Below are positions 45,934-55,821 of a stretch of DNA of 64,000 bases, piece after piece. How positions within the stretch are numbered: position 1 is the first letter of the stretch; each line of letters starts with the position of its first letter. Both the position numbers and the translations under genes were made by a program. A model generated the notes under the pieces. That model had not been told where the DNA came from, ran no database searches, and was given only the letters and a program-made list of their open reading frames with translations. This stretch comes from Rhodobacter flavimaris (GTDB lineage: Bacteria > Pseudomonadota > Alphaproteobacteria > Rhodobacterales > Rhodobacteraceae): assembly GCF_021378075.1 (NCBI RefSeq), contig NZ_JAJUOS010000014.1:1-64000 (forward strand), in the 5' to 3' direction.

Positions 45934-46329
45934 TCAGCCCATCTCCAGCAGCCGCTGCAGCACATCCGCTCGTCTCAGCATTCCAACGAACTGGTCGCCG
46001 TCAAGCACCGGAAACAGATGGAACGAATGGGTAATGAACGCCTCGGCCGCGTCGGTGATGTCGGCCGAAATCGAGAGGGTCACGAGCTTGGCGGTCATGA
46101 AGTCCTCCACCGTCCCCTTCCACTCCTGATAGTAGCTAGCATTGAGCGTGGGCCGAAAGCAGTCCTTCTGGCTCAGAATGCCCTTCAAAGCACCGCTGTC
46201 ATCGATCACCGCAGCCGCGGCAGCGCGCTTTTGCACCAGTATCGCAACCGCGCGACGGATCGGCATATCGGGCCGCAGCACTGGCATATCCCGAGCCACC
46301 AGCAAATCCAGAGTCTCGTGCTCGCTCAT
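45934..46329 (-). CDS. CBS-domain pair protein
   Basis: A 131-residue protein consisting of two CBS motifs (PVLRPDMPIRRAVAILVQKR with AAVIDDSGALKGILSQKD, then LVTLSISADITDAAEAFI with FPVLDGDQFVGMLRRADVL). Such pairs bind adenine nucleotides and act as energy sensors. It closes the nqr operon, overlapping nqrM by four bases, so it may tune the NQR system to the ATP/AMP state (inference). Start at 46329 has GGAGG. A small GGCCC-TAC-GGGCC hairpin lies just downstream (45918-45930). Confidence 0.85.
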   Translation of the reverse strand: MSEHETLDLLVARDMPVLRPDMPIRRAVAILVQKRAAAAAVIDDSGALKGILSQKDCFRPTLNASYYQEWKGTVEDFMTAKLVTLSISADITDAAEAFITHSFHLFPVLDGDQFVGMLRRADVLQRLLEMG

Positions 46330-46496
46330 GTCCGATCCTCCTGTGAGCGGCGATGCGGGCAGCCTTCGCAGGCAACATCCTTGAGACAGGCCATGCCGCC
46401 ACACGATCCCTTGGCCGGTCCGCGCCCGAAGGCCATCCCGAGCGCAAGCCCCCCCACGGCAAGAAGAACGATGCCAAGCCCCAAGAGGAGCGCCAT
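46326..46496 (-). CDS. nqrM: NQR maturation protein NqrM
   Basis: A 56-residue protein with one membrane helix (MALLLGLGIVLLAVGGLALG) and the conserved cysteine motif GSCGGMAC...CEGCP. NqrM is needed to place the iron centre between NqrD and NqrE. It sits 10 bases after apbE and overlaps the CBS gene (ATGA). It is too short for most gene callers. Confidence 0.88.
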   Translation of the reverse strand: MALLLGLGIVLLAVGGLALGMAFGRGPAKGSCGGMACLKDVACEGCPHRRSQEDRT

Positions 46497-46506
46497 GGTT
46501 TTCCCC

Positions 46507-47496
46507 TCACATCATCAGGCGGTCGAAACCGCCGGTGGTTTCCGCGCGAAGCCCCTCCCCCGTATCGACGAGGAACAGCGTGGCGATATCATTTGAGCGG
46601 GCGATATCCGGCCCGTTTGCCCCCGCCGCCACCAGCGCCGTCGCCCAGCCGTCCGCCCTCATCGCCGAGCGGTCGAGCACCGAGACCGAAGCGATGGCAC
46701 CTTCGGTCGGGCGCGCGGTATGCGGGTCGATAATATGCCCATAGCGGTGGCCCCCCAAGCCGTAGCTTTGTGCGCGCAGCCCCGAGGTCGCCACCGCCAA
46801 CCCCGACGGCAGCCGCAACCCTGCGGCGGCCCCGTCCGAGTTCAGGCGCGGATCCTCGATTGCAACGTGCCACTCGCGACCGGCCGGATGGCTACCCGCA
46901 CTCTTCAGCTCACCGCCGAGGTCAATAAGGAAATCCGCATAGCCCGCCTCGAGCAGGTGCCCGGCCATCAGGTCAAGCGCGTAGCCCTTGGCGATACCGC
47001 ACAGATCCATGGTCAATCCCGGATCGTCCTTGGTCAGGTCAACCGCCCCCGCACTCAGCCCCTGCCAATGCCCCGCACCCGATCCGGAGATGCGACCGAA
47101 GCCCCATTGCGCCACAAGCGGCCCGACCGTCGGATCGAAGGCCCCGCCACTGCGCTGCGCAATATCGAGGGCGGCACGTGCGACCCGCGCCACCGCGGGC
47201 GAGACCGCCGTTTCGCGGTGTGCGGCATTGAAACGCGAGAGCTCGCTATCCGCGCGCCAAGGCGACATTTGCCGGTCGACCTGGGCCAGCAAATGCTCAA
47301 GCCCGGCGCGATGACGCTCCCCCACGGACCCGGCAGCCAGCGTAACGCGCCAGTGACTTGCGAAAGCTCTGCCCTCAAGGGTTTCGACCGGGCTCGCCCC
47401 GGTCAGGAGCGCCGGAGCCTGCGCCCGGGCAGAACCTGCGCAGAGTGCGGCCCCGGCAAGCGCGATCAACTGGCGTCGGGTCGGACGGATCGGCAT
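46507..47496 (-). CDS. apbE: FAD:protein FMN transferase ApbE
   Basis: A 329-residue exported flavin transferase with a possible Tat signal (PTRRQLIALAGAALCAGSARA). Conserved segments include ALDIAQRSGGAFDPTVGPLV, LCGIAKGYALDLMA, IDLGGELKSAG and GHIIDPHTARP. It attaches FMN through a phosphoester to threonine in NqrC (and normally NqrB). It lies 3 bases after nqrF. Confidence 0.93.
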   Translation of the reverse strand: MPIRPTRRQLIALAGAALCAGSARAQAPALLTGASPVETLEGRAFASHWRVTLAAGSVGERHRAGLEHLLAQVDRQMSPWRADSELSRFNAAHRETAVSPAVARVARAALDIAQRSGGAFDPTVGPLVAQWGFGRISGSGAGHWQGLSAGAVDLTKDDPGLTMDLCGIAKGYALDLMAGHLLEAGYADFLIDLGGELKSAGSHPAGREWHVAIEDPRLNSDGAAAGLRLPSGLAVATSGLRAQSYGLGGHRYGHIIDPHTARPTEGAIASVSVLDRSAMRADGWATALVAAGANGPDIARSNDIATLFLVDTGEGLRAETTGGFDRLMM

Positions 47497-47499
47497 AGC

Positions 47500-48720
47500 T
47501 TAACCTCCAAAATCGTCGTTGTGGATCGACTGCGGCTCGACGCCCAGCTTGGCAAGCGTGTGGAGCACGGCGGAAATCATCACCGGCGGGCCGCAAAGAT
47601 AATATTCGCAATCCTCGGGCACGGGATGGCGCGACAGGGCCGAGCGGACGGTATCGTGAATGAAGCCCGTTGCCCCCTTCCAGCGATCGCCCGGTGCCGG
47701 ATCGGACAGCGCCGGGGTCCATTCGAAATTCGGGTGGTTCGCCGCGATCATCTCGAACTCATCGACATAGAACAGATCGGCGGCCGAGCGCGCGCCGTAG
47801 AAGTAGCGCATCGGCCGGTTGTGGCCTAGCGCGATCTGTTCGTGGATCATCGCCCGCAGCGGCGCCATACCGACGCCGCCCCCGATGAAGATCATCTCGC
47901 GATCTGAGGGCTCGACATGGAATTCACCGAAGGGACCCGAGGCCTCGACCAGGTCGCCGGGCTCGAGCGAGAAGAGCCAGGAGGACACGATCCCCGGCGG
48001 TATGTCATGCTCATGCCCCGCGGGCGGAACGGCAAGCCGGATGTTGAAAACGACACGCCCGAAATCCTCGGGCCGATTTGCGATGGAATAGGCGCGGGTC
48101 ACTGTCTCGGTCGAGAACGAGCGCATCTGCGGCCAGTCCGCCAGCTGCCAGATCTCGCGAAAGGCAGGCGCGACCTCGATCTCTTGGAAATCGAGATCGT
48201 AGGGCGGCGCTGTAAGTTGCAGAAAACCGCCTGCGCGGAAGGCGAAGGGTTGGCCCTTCGGCAGTTTCAGCACCAGTTCGCGGATCAGCGGCGCCATCTG
48301 TCGGTTGGAGACGACGGAGCAGGTGAAACCGGTCGCGCCAAGAAACTCCTGCGGCACGTCCACCGAACAGGGACCACGCAGCGCCGTCTGACAGGCCAGC
48401 CGCACATGGGCCTTGCGTTCGGCGGCCGACAGTATGCCCTTCTCGGTCGCCTGTGGCGTGCCCGCCCCCTCGCCCTCGACGACAACCCGGCAGAGCCCGC
48501 AGGTGCCTGACCCGCCGCAGGCCGCCGGAATGCCGATCCCCGCGCCATGCAGCACCCCGAGCAGCCGGTCGCCGCGCGCGGCCTCGATCCGCTCGGTGCC
48601 GTTGACCGTGACCGTCATCGTCTCGGCCGGGATCAGCCGGCGCCGGGTCACCAGCAAGACGAAGGTCAGAACGACGACCAGCACGACAACGATGAGCGTG
48701 CCCAGAGTGATCTCGGTCAT
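47500..48720 (-). CDS. nqrF: Na+-NQR subunit F
   Basis: A 406-residue NADH dehydrogenase subunit with an N-terminal membrane helix, a [2Fe-2S] ferredoxin domain ([13 protein letters not shown], then LACQT), an FAD domain ([12 protein letters not shown]) and an NAD-binding domain ([17 protein letters not shown] and [11 protein letters not shown]). It takes electrons from NADH. Its start overlaps nqrE by four bases. Confidence 0.95.
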   Translation of the reverse strand: MTEITLGTLIVVVLVVVLTFVLLVTRRRLIPAETMTVTVNGTERIEAARGDRLLGVLHGAGIGIPAACGGSGTCGLCRVVVEGEGAGTPQATEKGILSAAERKAHVRLACQTALRGPCSVDVPQEFLGATGFTCSVVSNRQMAPLIRELVLKLPKGQPFAFRAGGFLQLTAPPYDLDFQEIEVAPAFREIWQLADWPQMRSFSTETVTRAYSIANRPEDFGRVVFNIRLAVPPAGHEHDIPPGIVSSWLFSLEPGDLVEASGPFGEFHVEPSDREMIFIGGGVGMAPLRAMIHEQIALGHNRPMRYFYGARSAADLFYVDEFEMIAANHPNFEWTPALSDPAPGDRWKGATGFIHDTVRSALSRHPVPEDCEYYLCGPPVMISAVLHTLAKLGVEPQSIHNDDFGG

Positions 48721-49328
48721 GACGCCACCATCTGCGCGAAAGCCGAGAAGCCGAGCGACATCATTCCCGCCAGAATGAAGGTGATCCCAAGCCCGCGCAG
48801 TCCCTGCGGCAGATCGGCATAGCTCAGCCGGGCGCGGATCGCACTCAGCATCACGACCGCAACCGCAAAGCCAAATCCCGCGCCAAGCCCGAAGACCGCA
48901 GATTCCGCAAGATCATAGCTGCGATCGACCATGAACAGGCTGCCGCCGAGGATCGCGCATTGCACGGTCAAGAGCGGCAGGAACACCCCGAACGAGGCGT
49001 AGATCGCCGGAAAGAACCGGTCGAGCACCATCTCCAGCAACTGCACGGTCGCCGCGATTACCCCGATGAAGGCGATCAGCTTTAGATAGGACAGATCCGT
49101 CTGCGGCAGCCCCGCCCAAGCCCAGGCGCCGGGCGCCAGAACCGCTTTGTAGATCATGTGATTGAGGGGCACCGTCACGCCCATGACCGCAACCATAGCG
49201 ATGCCCAGGCCCAGGGCCGAGCCCGTCTTTCGCGACAGGGCGATGAAGGTGCAGAGCCCGAGAAAAAAGGTCAGCGGCATGTTCTCGACAAAGGCCGCGC
49301 GCAGGAAGAGGGACCAGAGCTCGCTCAT
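48717..49328 (-). CDS. nqrE: Na+-NQR subunit E
   Basis: A 203-residue six-helix protein. The two Cys residues in [12 protein letters not shown] and TVQCAILGG match the ligands for the iron centre shared with NqrD. The N-terminal region [17 protein letters not shown] is highly typical. Confidence 0.95.
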   Translation of the reverse strand: MSELWSLFLRAAFVENMPLTFFLGLCTFIALSRKTGSALGLGIAMVAVMGVTVPLNHMIYKAVLAPGAWAWAGLPQTDLSYLKLIAFIGVIAATVQLLEMVLDRFFPAIYASFGVFLPLLTVQCAILGGSLFMVDRSYDLAESAVFGLGAGFGFAVAVVMLSAIRARLSYADLPQGLRGLGITFILAGMMSLGFSAFAQMVAS

Positions 49329-49990
49329 GCGGAAGCCTCCGGATCATCGGGTGAGTGGTACTCAAGTTCCTCGACCTGCTCGGGCAGGACGCTGCGGATC
49401 GCCCAGACGAGCCCACCGAGGAGGAAGAAGGCCGAGGGCGCCATCAGCATCAGGTTGAGCGGCGTGAACCAGCCGCCCTGCTCCACCGTCGGCAGCACCT
49501 GCCATCCCAGAAGCGAACCCGCGCCGAACAACTCGCGGATCGCGCCGATCACCGTCAGCACGAGCGAGTAGCCCAGCCCGTTGCCCAAGGCATCGACCAT
49601 CGAGCGCAGCGGAGGGTTGTGGCGCGAGAAGGACTCCGTCCGCCCCAGCACCAGGCAGTTGGTGGTGATCAGGCTGACGAAAACTGAGAGCTTCTGACTG
49701 ATCTCGAACAGATAGGCCTGCAGGATTTGGTCGATCACGATCACCAGAGAGGCCACGATCACGATCTGGACGATCAAGCGGATCGTGTCGGGGATGTGCC
49801 GCCGGATCACGCTGATCAGCCCCGCCGACATCACCAGCACCGCCGTCAGCGCCGCGCACATCGTCAGCGCCGTCTGCATCGAGGTCGTGACCGCCAGCGC
49901 CGAGCAGAGGCCGAGGATCTGCAAGGTCACCGGGTTTTGGCGGATGAGGGGCGCGATCAGGATGCTGCGCAGGCTCGGAGTTGCGGACAC
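49325..49990 (-). CDS. nqrD: Na+-NQR subunit D
   Basis: A 221-residue membrane protein with [20 protein letters not shown] and [13 protein letters not shown], holding the two Cys ligands paired with those of NqrE. The ends overlap nqrE by four bases and lie three bases from nqrC. Length is normal. Confidence 0.95.
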   Translation of the reverse strand: MSATPSLRSILIAPLIRQNPVTLQILGLCSALAVTTSMQTALTMCAALTAVLVMSAGLISVIRRHIPDTIRLIVQIVIVASLVIVIDQILQAYLFEISQKLSVFVSLITTNCLVLGRTESFSRHNPPLRSMVDALGNGLGYSLVLTVIGAIRELFGAGSLLGWQVLPTVEQGGWFTPLNLMLMAPSAFFLLGGLVWAIRSVLPEQVEELEYHSPDDPEASA

Positions 49991-49993
49991 GGC

Positions 49994-50791
49994 TCAGAAC
50001 TCCCCGCGCTGGATGGCGTCGATCAGGGGGCCGTAGCCGTCGGGCCCGAGCCAGAAGCGCATGATGCGCGTCATCGCATTCGAGGTGCGCGTGGCGCCGG
50101 TGATCCCGTCGACCTCGTAATCACTGCTCGCGCCCCTTCTCGCGACAGCAAAGCGCACCGCCCCGCTTGCATCCGCGACCTGCTTGCCGGGGAACTGTGC
50201 AAGCCAGGCGGGTTCCTCGACACGGCCGCCAAGGCCGGGAGTTTCGGACTGGCCAGTGATGGCGAGACCGGCGATGGTGTTCATGTCGGCGCGCAGCGCG
50301 ACGATCGCATTGATCGGGCCGTTGTAGCCCGCCCCGCTGACCGGCAGCAGCACGAGAGAGAGATCGCCCGCGACGTTGCGCAGGAAATAGACCTGCGCAT
50401 ACTTCGGACGTTGCCCGAGCCCGGCAAGATCCTGCGCCGCGCTCAGCGCCGTCCAGTTTGCCGGATCCTCGAGCGCGGAGGCGAGCGTCGCGGGCGTCAC
50501 ATTGGAGGCGGCACCGCGGTTCAGTTCGACCACCACCGTCGAGAGCGTGCCGCCGTCCTGCGCCAACAGATGGGACATGCCCGGAACGCCCGAGATCAAC
50601 GCCTCAAGCCGCGCCTGTTGCTCCGCCGCGCGGTTGGCCGTCTGGATCGGGCGCAAGATCACCGTGGCGCCGGTGACCATGAGCGTGCAGACAAGCGCGA
50701 CCAGAAAGGCCATCGCCAGCGTCTTGGTCCGGCTTTCGTTGGGCAAGGCCAGAAGTCTGCGCCACGCAGTCACCGGGTTCAGATCAGCCAT
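49994..50791 (-). CDS. nqrC: Na+-NQR subunit C
   Basis: A 265-residue subunit with one N-terminal helix (LAMAFLVALVCTLMVTGATVI) and a periplasmic FMN domain. The flavinylation motif is DGITGATRTSNAM, in which the Thr carries FMN added by ApbE. Start at 50791 (MADLNPVTAWRRLL) overlaps nqrB by eight bases. Confidence 0.94.
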   Translation of the reverse strand: MADLNPVTAWRRLLALPNESRTKTLAMAFLVALVCTLMVTGATVILRPIQTANRAAEQQARLEALISGVPGMSHLLAQDGGTLSTVVVELNRGAASNVTPATLASALEDPANWTALSAAQDLAGLGQRPKYAQVYFLRNVAGDLSLVLLPVSGAGYNGPINAIVALRADMNTIAGLAITGQSETPGLGGRVEEPAWLAQFPGKQVADASGAVRFAVARRGASSDYEVDGITGATRTSNAMTRIMRFWLGPDGYGPLIDAIQRGEF

Positions 50792-51560
50792 GGCGTTTTC
50801 TCCTGCGTGCGGTCCAGAGCGCAATTGCGGTCTCGTCGAGAAGCGGGGCGGCGAGTGAGGCCAGAAGCGCCGCCGACACCGCGACATGCATCGGCGCGGC
50901 GCCCTGCCAGCCGGTGGCGAAAAGTACGACAAGCGCCCCGAAAAGCGCGCCGTTTAGCCAGCCGCCAAGCCGGGTCGAGGCGCTGGCGACCGGGTCGGAC
51001 ACGAGCAGTGCCAGAACGATCCCTGCGGCGGGAAAGATCGTGGACAGCGACGCATCGGCGATCAACGCACCACCCAGAACCGCCAGCGCGCCGAGGATCA
51101 GGCGCGCGGACATGACGCCAAAGATGACCCCCATCGCCAGCGCGGGCAGCGCAGCCCAGGCGACAGGCGGCACTAAATCGGGCCAAGGCGCGGCGGAAAA
51201 GCTGAACCCCAGAAACGCGAGCGTCACCGTCGCCGGGTTCAGCACATTGCGCCCCCAGCCCCCGAACACCAGTTCGCCCATGACCGAGCCGAAGCTGATC
51301 CCGAGGAGCAGCTGTAACAGGCTCAGGTCCTGCGGCGCGAGCATCGCCACAGCTACGCCGGTCAAGGCCCCGGCAAAGGACGGCGGCTGCGCACGGGCCA
51401 GCATGAAGATCATGTGCCAGAGCCCCGAGACGAGCAGCGTCAAGATCAGCCGCCCGAGCGCCTCGACCCCGCCGAACCAGAGCCAGGCCAGCGTCATCGG
51501 CATCATCGCGAGCAGGAGCAGAAGCGCGACCATCTCGCGGTCCCAAAGACCCCGCCTCAT
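50784..51560 (-). CDS. nqrB: Na+-NQR subunit B, compact form lacking the FMN site
   Basis: A 258-residue membrane protein that aligns with NqrB: LGISFGSVMGELVFGGWGRN and LNPATVTLAFLGFSF in the middle and SDPVASASTRLGGWL near the end. NqrB is normally about 400-415 residues. The segment that carries the covalent FMN on SGAT/TGAT is absent between GFSFSAAPWPDL and the next helix, and the N-terminal region is short. Overlaps with nqrA and nqrC show the gene is not broken. Confidence 0.85.
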   Translation of the reverse strand: MRRGLWDREMVALLLLLAMMPMTLAWLWFGGVEALGRLILTLLVSGLWHMIFMLARAQPPSFAGALTGVAVAMLAPQDLSLLQLLLGISFGSVMGELVFGGWGRNVLNPATVTLAFLGFSFSAAPWPDLVPPVAWAALPALAMGVIFGVMSARLILGALAVLGGALIADASLSTIFPAAGIVLALLVSDPVASASTRLGGWLNGALFGALVVLFATGWQGAAPMHVAVSAALLASLAAPLLDETAIALWTARRRKRHG

Positions 51561-52831
51561 GCCGCATCCTCCTCTTGCGCGATCCGGTCGAGCAGCGCCC
51601 GCAACTGATTTGCGAGCCGCGGGCGCGCGCCAGTCGCATAATCGGCCAGCGCCAGATCCTCTTCGACGAGCGACAGCCCCCCAAGACGCGTGAATGTCTC
51701 GGCGTCGCCCGCAGCCAACGCCCGAACCAGCGCGGCGGCGGGAAGCGCACTGCCCCCCAACGACTGTTCGAGGGCCGCGGTCGGAATGATCGGCGCTTTA
51801 TGAGCCGCACGCTCCAGCGCAGCGCGGAACCAGTGTCGCGCCCGGGGCGAAGGAGCACGGTCCAGAACCGCGACCTGACGATCCCGGGGCCCGAGCCAAT
51901 GCGCCGGACGACCGTCGAGAAACGAACCGGCCAGCACGTCATGCGGCCCCGGCCGGACATATGGCTGCGTCAGGCCCCTAAGATCGGCCCCCGGTTGGCA
52001 CCGCACGAGCCTTGGCTCGCGTAACGCGGTGCCCGAGAGCGCGACCACCCGCGTCGGATGGAGATAACCGCTCGCCAGCACGCGTCCCAGATCGGCGACA
52101 TCCTCGACCGCAATGTCCCAGACCGGCGCCCCGATCCGCGCGGGGCACTGGCGATGGATCTGAAACCCGGCAAGCCCCTGAGGATGGCGCGGGCTGGATT
52201 GCAGGCGCGTGACGCCGGTCGGGATCGCACCGTGATAATGCAGCGCGCGCGCCTCGACGAAATAGACAGGGGCATCGACAAACCGCGTGAGCGCGGCCAA
52301 CCCGCGCTCCAGATCGTCTTCGCGGCCGATGACGGCCAGATCCGGCCGCGCCGCCCCAGGTCGGCTGTCGACGGCCATCACGAAAATGGCCGACGGATTT
52401 TCCTCGGGGCGCGGCATGCGTCCGAAGGGGCGGCTGCGAAACGCCCGCCACAGGCCGCTCTCTTGCAAAAGCGCGCGCAGGGCATCCGAGGAACCCTGCG
52501 AATGGGGGATGTCGAAGCGGTGCCGGTCCCCCTCCGGGTCGTGGAACAGTACAAGTTGCTTGAGCCGGCGCCCCGGGGCCAGGTCGATACGGGCGACCCG
52601 CCCCGCCATCGGGGCCACGAGCGCAATGCCCGGCGCCCGCCGCAACCGCATCAGGGGCTGTCCTTGGGCGACACGCGCATTCTCCTCCACAAGCAGTTGG
52701 ACGCGCAGCTCTTCGCCATGCTCTGGAACCAGCGCAGCCTCGTCGGTCAAGCAAACGGGTGGATCAGCCTGCGCCGGCGGCAGACCTGATTGCGGCAAAT
52801 TCAGCCCCGCAGATAAGCGAGATCCGAACAT
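51557..52831 (-). CDS. nqrA: Na+-NQR subunit A
   Basis: A 424-residue peripheral subunit. The region LVPEHGEELRVQLLVEENAR and VAPMAGRVARIDLAPGRRLK is the biotinyl-like N-terminal fold of NqrA; later VWDIAVEDVADLGRVLASGY and VALSGTALREPRLVR are typical. Start at 52831 (MFGSRLSAG) has GGAG upstream; the frame further up crosses the divergent promoter. It leads the operon nqrABCDEF-apbE-nqrM-CBS. Confidence 0.9.
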   Translation of the reverse strand: MFGSRLSAGLNLPQSGLPPAQADPPVCLTDEAALVPEHGEELRVQLLVEENARVAQGQPLMRLRRAPGIALVAPMAGRVARIDLAPGRRLKQLVLFHDPEGDRHRFDIPHSQGSSDALRALLQESGLWRAFRSRPFGRMPRPEENPSAIFVMAVDSRPGAARPDLAVIGREDDLERGLAALTRFVDAPVYFVEARALHYHGAIPTGVTRLQSSPRHPQGLAGFQIHRQCPARIGAPVWDIAVEDVADLGRVLASGYLHPTRVVALSGTALREPRLVRCQPGADLRGLTQPYVRPGPHDVLAGSFLDGRPAHWLGPRDRQVAVLDRAPSPRARHWFRAALERAAHKAPIIPTAALEQSLGGSALPAAALVRALAAGDAETFTRLGGLSLVEEDLALADYATGARPRLANQLRALLDRIAQEEDAA

Positions 52832-52955
52832 CTCAACTCCGTCATTCACAATCGCGACCCGAACCGGCCCGGGGACAATCATTGCAGGAAACGTCCAATC
52901 CGGATAGCATGTAATCGCGCTGACAGGTGCCCACCACGACAGGAGGCGACCAGGC

Positions 52956-54146
52956 ATGGCTTTGGAACTAAAAGGTTTTTTTAAGATATTTCTTTTCGCA
53001 ATGCTCGTCGCGGCCTTGCCGGGGCTGTCCCGCGCACAGGGCACGACAGACAGCTCTTCGCCAGAAATCGACGCAATCGCGAAGGATCTCGAGCTCTTCG
53101 TGATGCCCCAATCCGGGCCATTCCAGCCCGATCAGATCAAGATCGAAAACCAGGTTGCCATCGGAAACTGGGCCCGTTCGGGGCATTCGGACGCGTCCTC
53201 CGAGGCCTTCGCCCATTGGAACGAGGCGGGTGAAATTCCGCCCGCCTGCTCGGTCTGTCATTCCGGGGCAGGTTTTCGCGCCTTCCACGGTCTGGATGGC
53301 TCGGCGCCAGGCGTGCCGACGGCTCCCGTTGCGACCGGAGGGGTCGTCGACTGTGCGACCTGCCACAATCCCGGCCTGGCGCAGATCCGGGAAATCCGCT
53401 TTCCAAGCGGCGTCATGCACCCGGTCGCATCGACCGCTGAAACGTCTTGCATGACCTGCCACCAGGGGCGGGCGTCAGGCGCGCAGATCAACAAAGCGGT
53501 GGCCTCGCTCGTGGCGGATCAACCCGATGCACAACTGAGCTTCATCAACCCGCACTACGCGGTGGCCGCGGCCACATGGCTCGGCGGCTATGCGGGTGGC
53601 GGCTATCACTACCCCGGCCGCAGCTATTCGGGGCGTTTCTTCCACGCCCGCCCGGTGACAACCTGCGTCTCATGTCACGAACCGCACAGCCTCAAGGTCG
53701 CGGAACAGACCTGTCTGACCTGCCACGAGAATGGCACCCCCGAGAATATCCGGCTGTCGCGCCAGAGCTATGACGGCAGCGGCAATCTTGAAAAAGGGAT
53801 CAAGGCGGACATCGCGGCAAATGCCGAACGGTTGCTCGGGCTTATCATCGACTACGCCAGCACGGTGGCGGCCACACCGATGGTGTTTGACGGCCGCAAG
53901 CACCCCTACTTCTTCGCAGACGCGAATGGCGATGGGCGCGTGGATGAGGCGGACGGCAAGAGCGTTGCCTACAACGCCTGGACCCCGCGCCTACTTCAGG
54001 CGGCCTACAACTGGAAATTCGTCACCACGGATGCCGGCGCATTCGCGCACAATCCGCATTACGCCCTCGAGCTACTCTACGATTCCACCGAAGATCTTGC
54101 CGGAGCGCTCGGGAAGGATTTCGGATCTTGGAACCTCGCGCGCTAG
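52956..54146 (+). CDS. Pentahaem cytochrome c
   Basis: A 396-residue exported protein. Signal peptide FKIFLFAMLVAALPGLSRA. Five CXXCH haem motifs: CSVCH (98), CATCH (133), CMTCH (165), CVSCH (237) and CLTCH (253), with many His residues as distal ligands. The C-terminal 130 residues lack haem motifs. It is divergent from nqrA across 124 bases, so it may exchange electrons with the NQR complex or with the b561 protein downstream (inference). Confidence 0.9.
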   Translation: MALELKGFFKIFLFAMLVAALPGLSRAQGTTDSSSPEIDAIAKDLELFVMPQSGPFQPDQIKIENQVAIGNWARSGHSDASSEAFAHWNEAGEIPPACSVCHSGAGFRAFHGLDGSAPGVPTAPVATGGVVDCATCHNPGLAQIREIRFPSGVMHPVASTAETSCMTCHQGRASGAQINKAVASLVADQPDAQLSFINPHYAVAAATWLGGYAGGGYHYPGRSYSGRFFHARPVTTCVSCHEPHSLKVAEQTCLTCHENGTPENIRLSRQSYDGSGNLEKGIKADIAANAERLLGLIIDYASTVAATPMVFDGRKHPYFFADANGDGRVDEADGKSVAYNAWTPRLLQAAYNWKFVTTDAGAFAHNPHYALELLYDSTEDLAGALGKDFGSWNLAR

Positions 54147-54173
54147 GAAGGGCATTGCCAAGTTGTTTTCGGG

Positions 54174-55228
54174 TGGGCGTTGTTGCAGAGCTCTTGCCAT
54201 GAAGGATTCATAGCACGAATCCATGCGGTTAGACCGGCGGCATGAGCAAGCCCAAGCCCGCCCGCCACCGCACGACGAACTGGTCCACCTACAGCGCAGC
54301 GCTCAGTAAGCGCGGTTCATTGCTGATCTAGCTGAACAAGGAGATGGCCTGGCACGCGCCGCATGAGGGACGTCCGGGGCCCGCCGGTTTTCTCGGACGC
54401 GGCGATCCAGTTCTGCCTATCGATCAAGGTGCTGTTCAAGCTGCCGCTCAGGCAGAGAGCTAGAATGATTGCGAGCCTCCTGCGTCTGGCCGGGCTGGAT
54501 TGGCCGGTTCCAGACTACTCCACGCTATGCCGCAGGCAAAAGACCCTGAAGGTTCAAATCCCTTATCGCCGCACCGACGGGCCACCGAGCCTTCTGGTGG
54601 ACAGCACAGGCATCAAGTTCCACGGCGACGGGGAATGGCAGGCCCGCAAGTATGGAGTTCAGGGACGTCGCCAATGGCGCAAGGTGCATCTGGCCATGGA
54701 TACGGCCACTTCGGACATCCGTGCTGTCGAGTTTACCGCCAGCCGGGAAGGCGATAGCCCTTTCCTGCCAAACCTGCTCGACCAGATCCCCCAAGGCGAG
54801 GACATCCGCACCGTGACCGCAGATGGCGCCTACGACACCCGCCGCTGCTATAGCGCCATAATCGCACGCTGCGACGCGGCAATCATCCCGATCCGGAAGA
54901 ATGGTCGCCCGTGGAAAGAGGGGTGTCCAGCCGCTCAGGCACGCAACTAAACCCTCCGCGCAACGCGATGCTACGGCCGAGCATTCTGGAAGCGGTGGAC
55001 CGGATACCATGCCCGCAGCCGCGGCGAAGCGAAGATGCGGTACCTCAAGTCCTTCGGCGAGCGTATCGCCGCAAGAGACCCGTAACGCCAAACCGCCGAA
55101 ATCCACAGCCGCGTCGCACTCATCAACCGCTTCAATGCCCTCGGCACCGCCGAGATCGTCCGCGTCGCCTGAACCTCAAGGGGAAAGGGGCACTCACGCC
55201 TCAAGCCGCCGTTCTGCAACAATGCCCA
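54174..55228 (+). mobile_element. IS5-family element with broken transposase
   Basis: Imperfect terminal repeats lie at 54174-54190 (TGGGCGTTGTTGCAGAG) and 55212-55228 (its near complement). The transposase starts at 54242 (MSKPKPARHRTTNWSTY) and should end at 55172 (LINRFNALGTAEIVRVA). It has an amber stop at codon 30 (54329-54331), a frameshift near 54375 and another near 54925. The middle is intact: LLVDSTGIK, KVHLAMD and VTADGAYDTRRCY with catalytic Asp residues. It separates the cytochrome c gene from the b561 cluster. Confidence 0.88.
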
Positions 55229-55563
55229 GCAGCAGCAATCGGCGTTACCAGCCACTCGATCTCGCTCAGGGCACGCCGCATAGCGCAGGAAGCGACCATT
55301 GCGCTAGGCGCTCTACGACCGATCGAGGGCGAGATCGGGATGTCTAAAGCACTGCGACGATTGCCCCTCCAGACCGGACCCCGAAAATTTCGCGCCATGC
55401 CCGACCAGTTTCTCCCTTCCGCCCGTAAGCACGCGCTTATAGTCGCCGATTTCAGCGATCCGCGCATCGACGGGACGGCTTTATGCGCCCATCCCTGCCC
55501 CAGCCAACACGGCTTGTCCGAAGGTCTAGACCGACCGGGCCAACCTCAATAATGGAGTATCCG
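55229..55563. other. Gap between the IS5 copy and the PepSY-like gene
   Basis: No convincing gene is visible. A long plus-strand open frame ending at 55552 has no recognisable domain and begins inside the IS, so I do not call it. The region should contain the promoter for the gene at 55564, which has TAATGGAG upstream. Confidence 0.4.
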
Positions 55564-55821
55564 ATGAAGAAAACCCTTCTGGCCACCGCGCTGATCCTCT
55601 CGCCCGTTGCTGCGCTGGCGATGCCCGCCGTAGGCGATGTCGTGGGCAGCAATCCCGCTGATGTTTCCGCCGCGCTTGCCGCCAAGGGCTGCACCGTTTC
55701 CGACTTCGAGGTCGAGGATGGTAAGGTCGAGGCGGTCTGCACCGATGCGGCCAAGGCGGTCTGGGAAGTAGTGATCGACCCGGCCTCGGGCGCCGTCACC
55801 GAGATCAAGGAAAAAGACTGA
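55564..55821 (+). CDS. Small periplasmic PepSY-like protein
   Basis: An 85-residue protein with a clear signal peptide (MKKTLLATALILSPVAALAM) and one PepSY-like unit (GSNPADVSAALAAKGCTVSDF...KVEAVC...WEVVIDPASGAVTEIKE). The two Cys residues could form a disulfide. It overlaps the b561 gene by one base, a pairing commonly seen in bacteria, so it may guide electron or ligand transfer to that cytochrome. Confidence 0.82.
   Translation: MKKTLLATALILSPVAALAMPAVGDVVGSNPADVSAALAAKGCTVSDFEVEDGKVEAVCTDAAKAVWEVVIDPASGAVTEIKEKD

Noticed and set aside
49727..51115. 462-codon plus-strand frame opposite nqrD, nqrC and nqrB
   Set aside because: Antisense shadow with low-complexity Arg/His-rich composition; the nqr genes explain the region.
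54911..55552. 213-codon plus-strand frame after the IS5 copy
   Set aside because: It starts within the transposase remnant, has no recognisable domain and looks like chance open frame.
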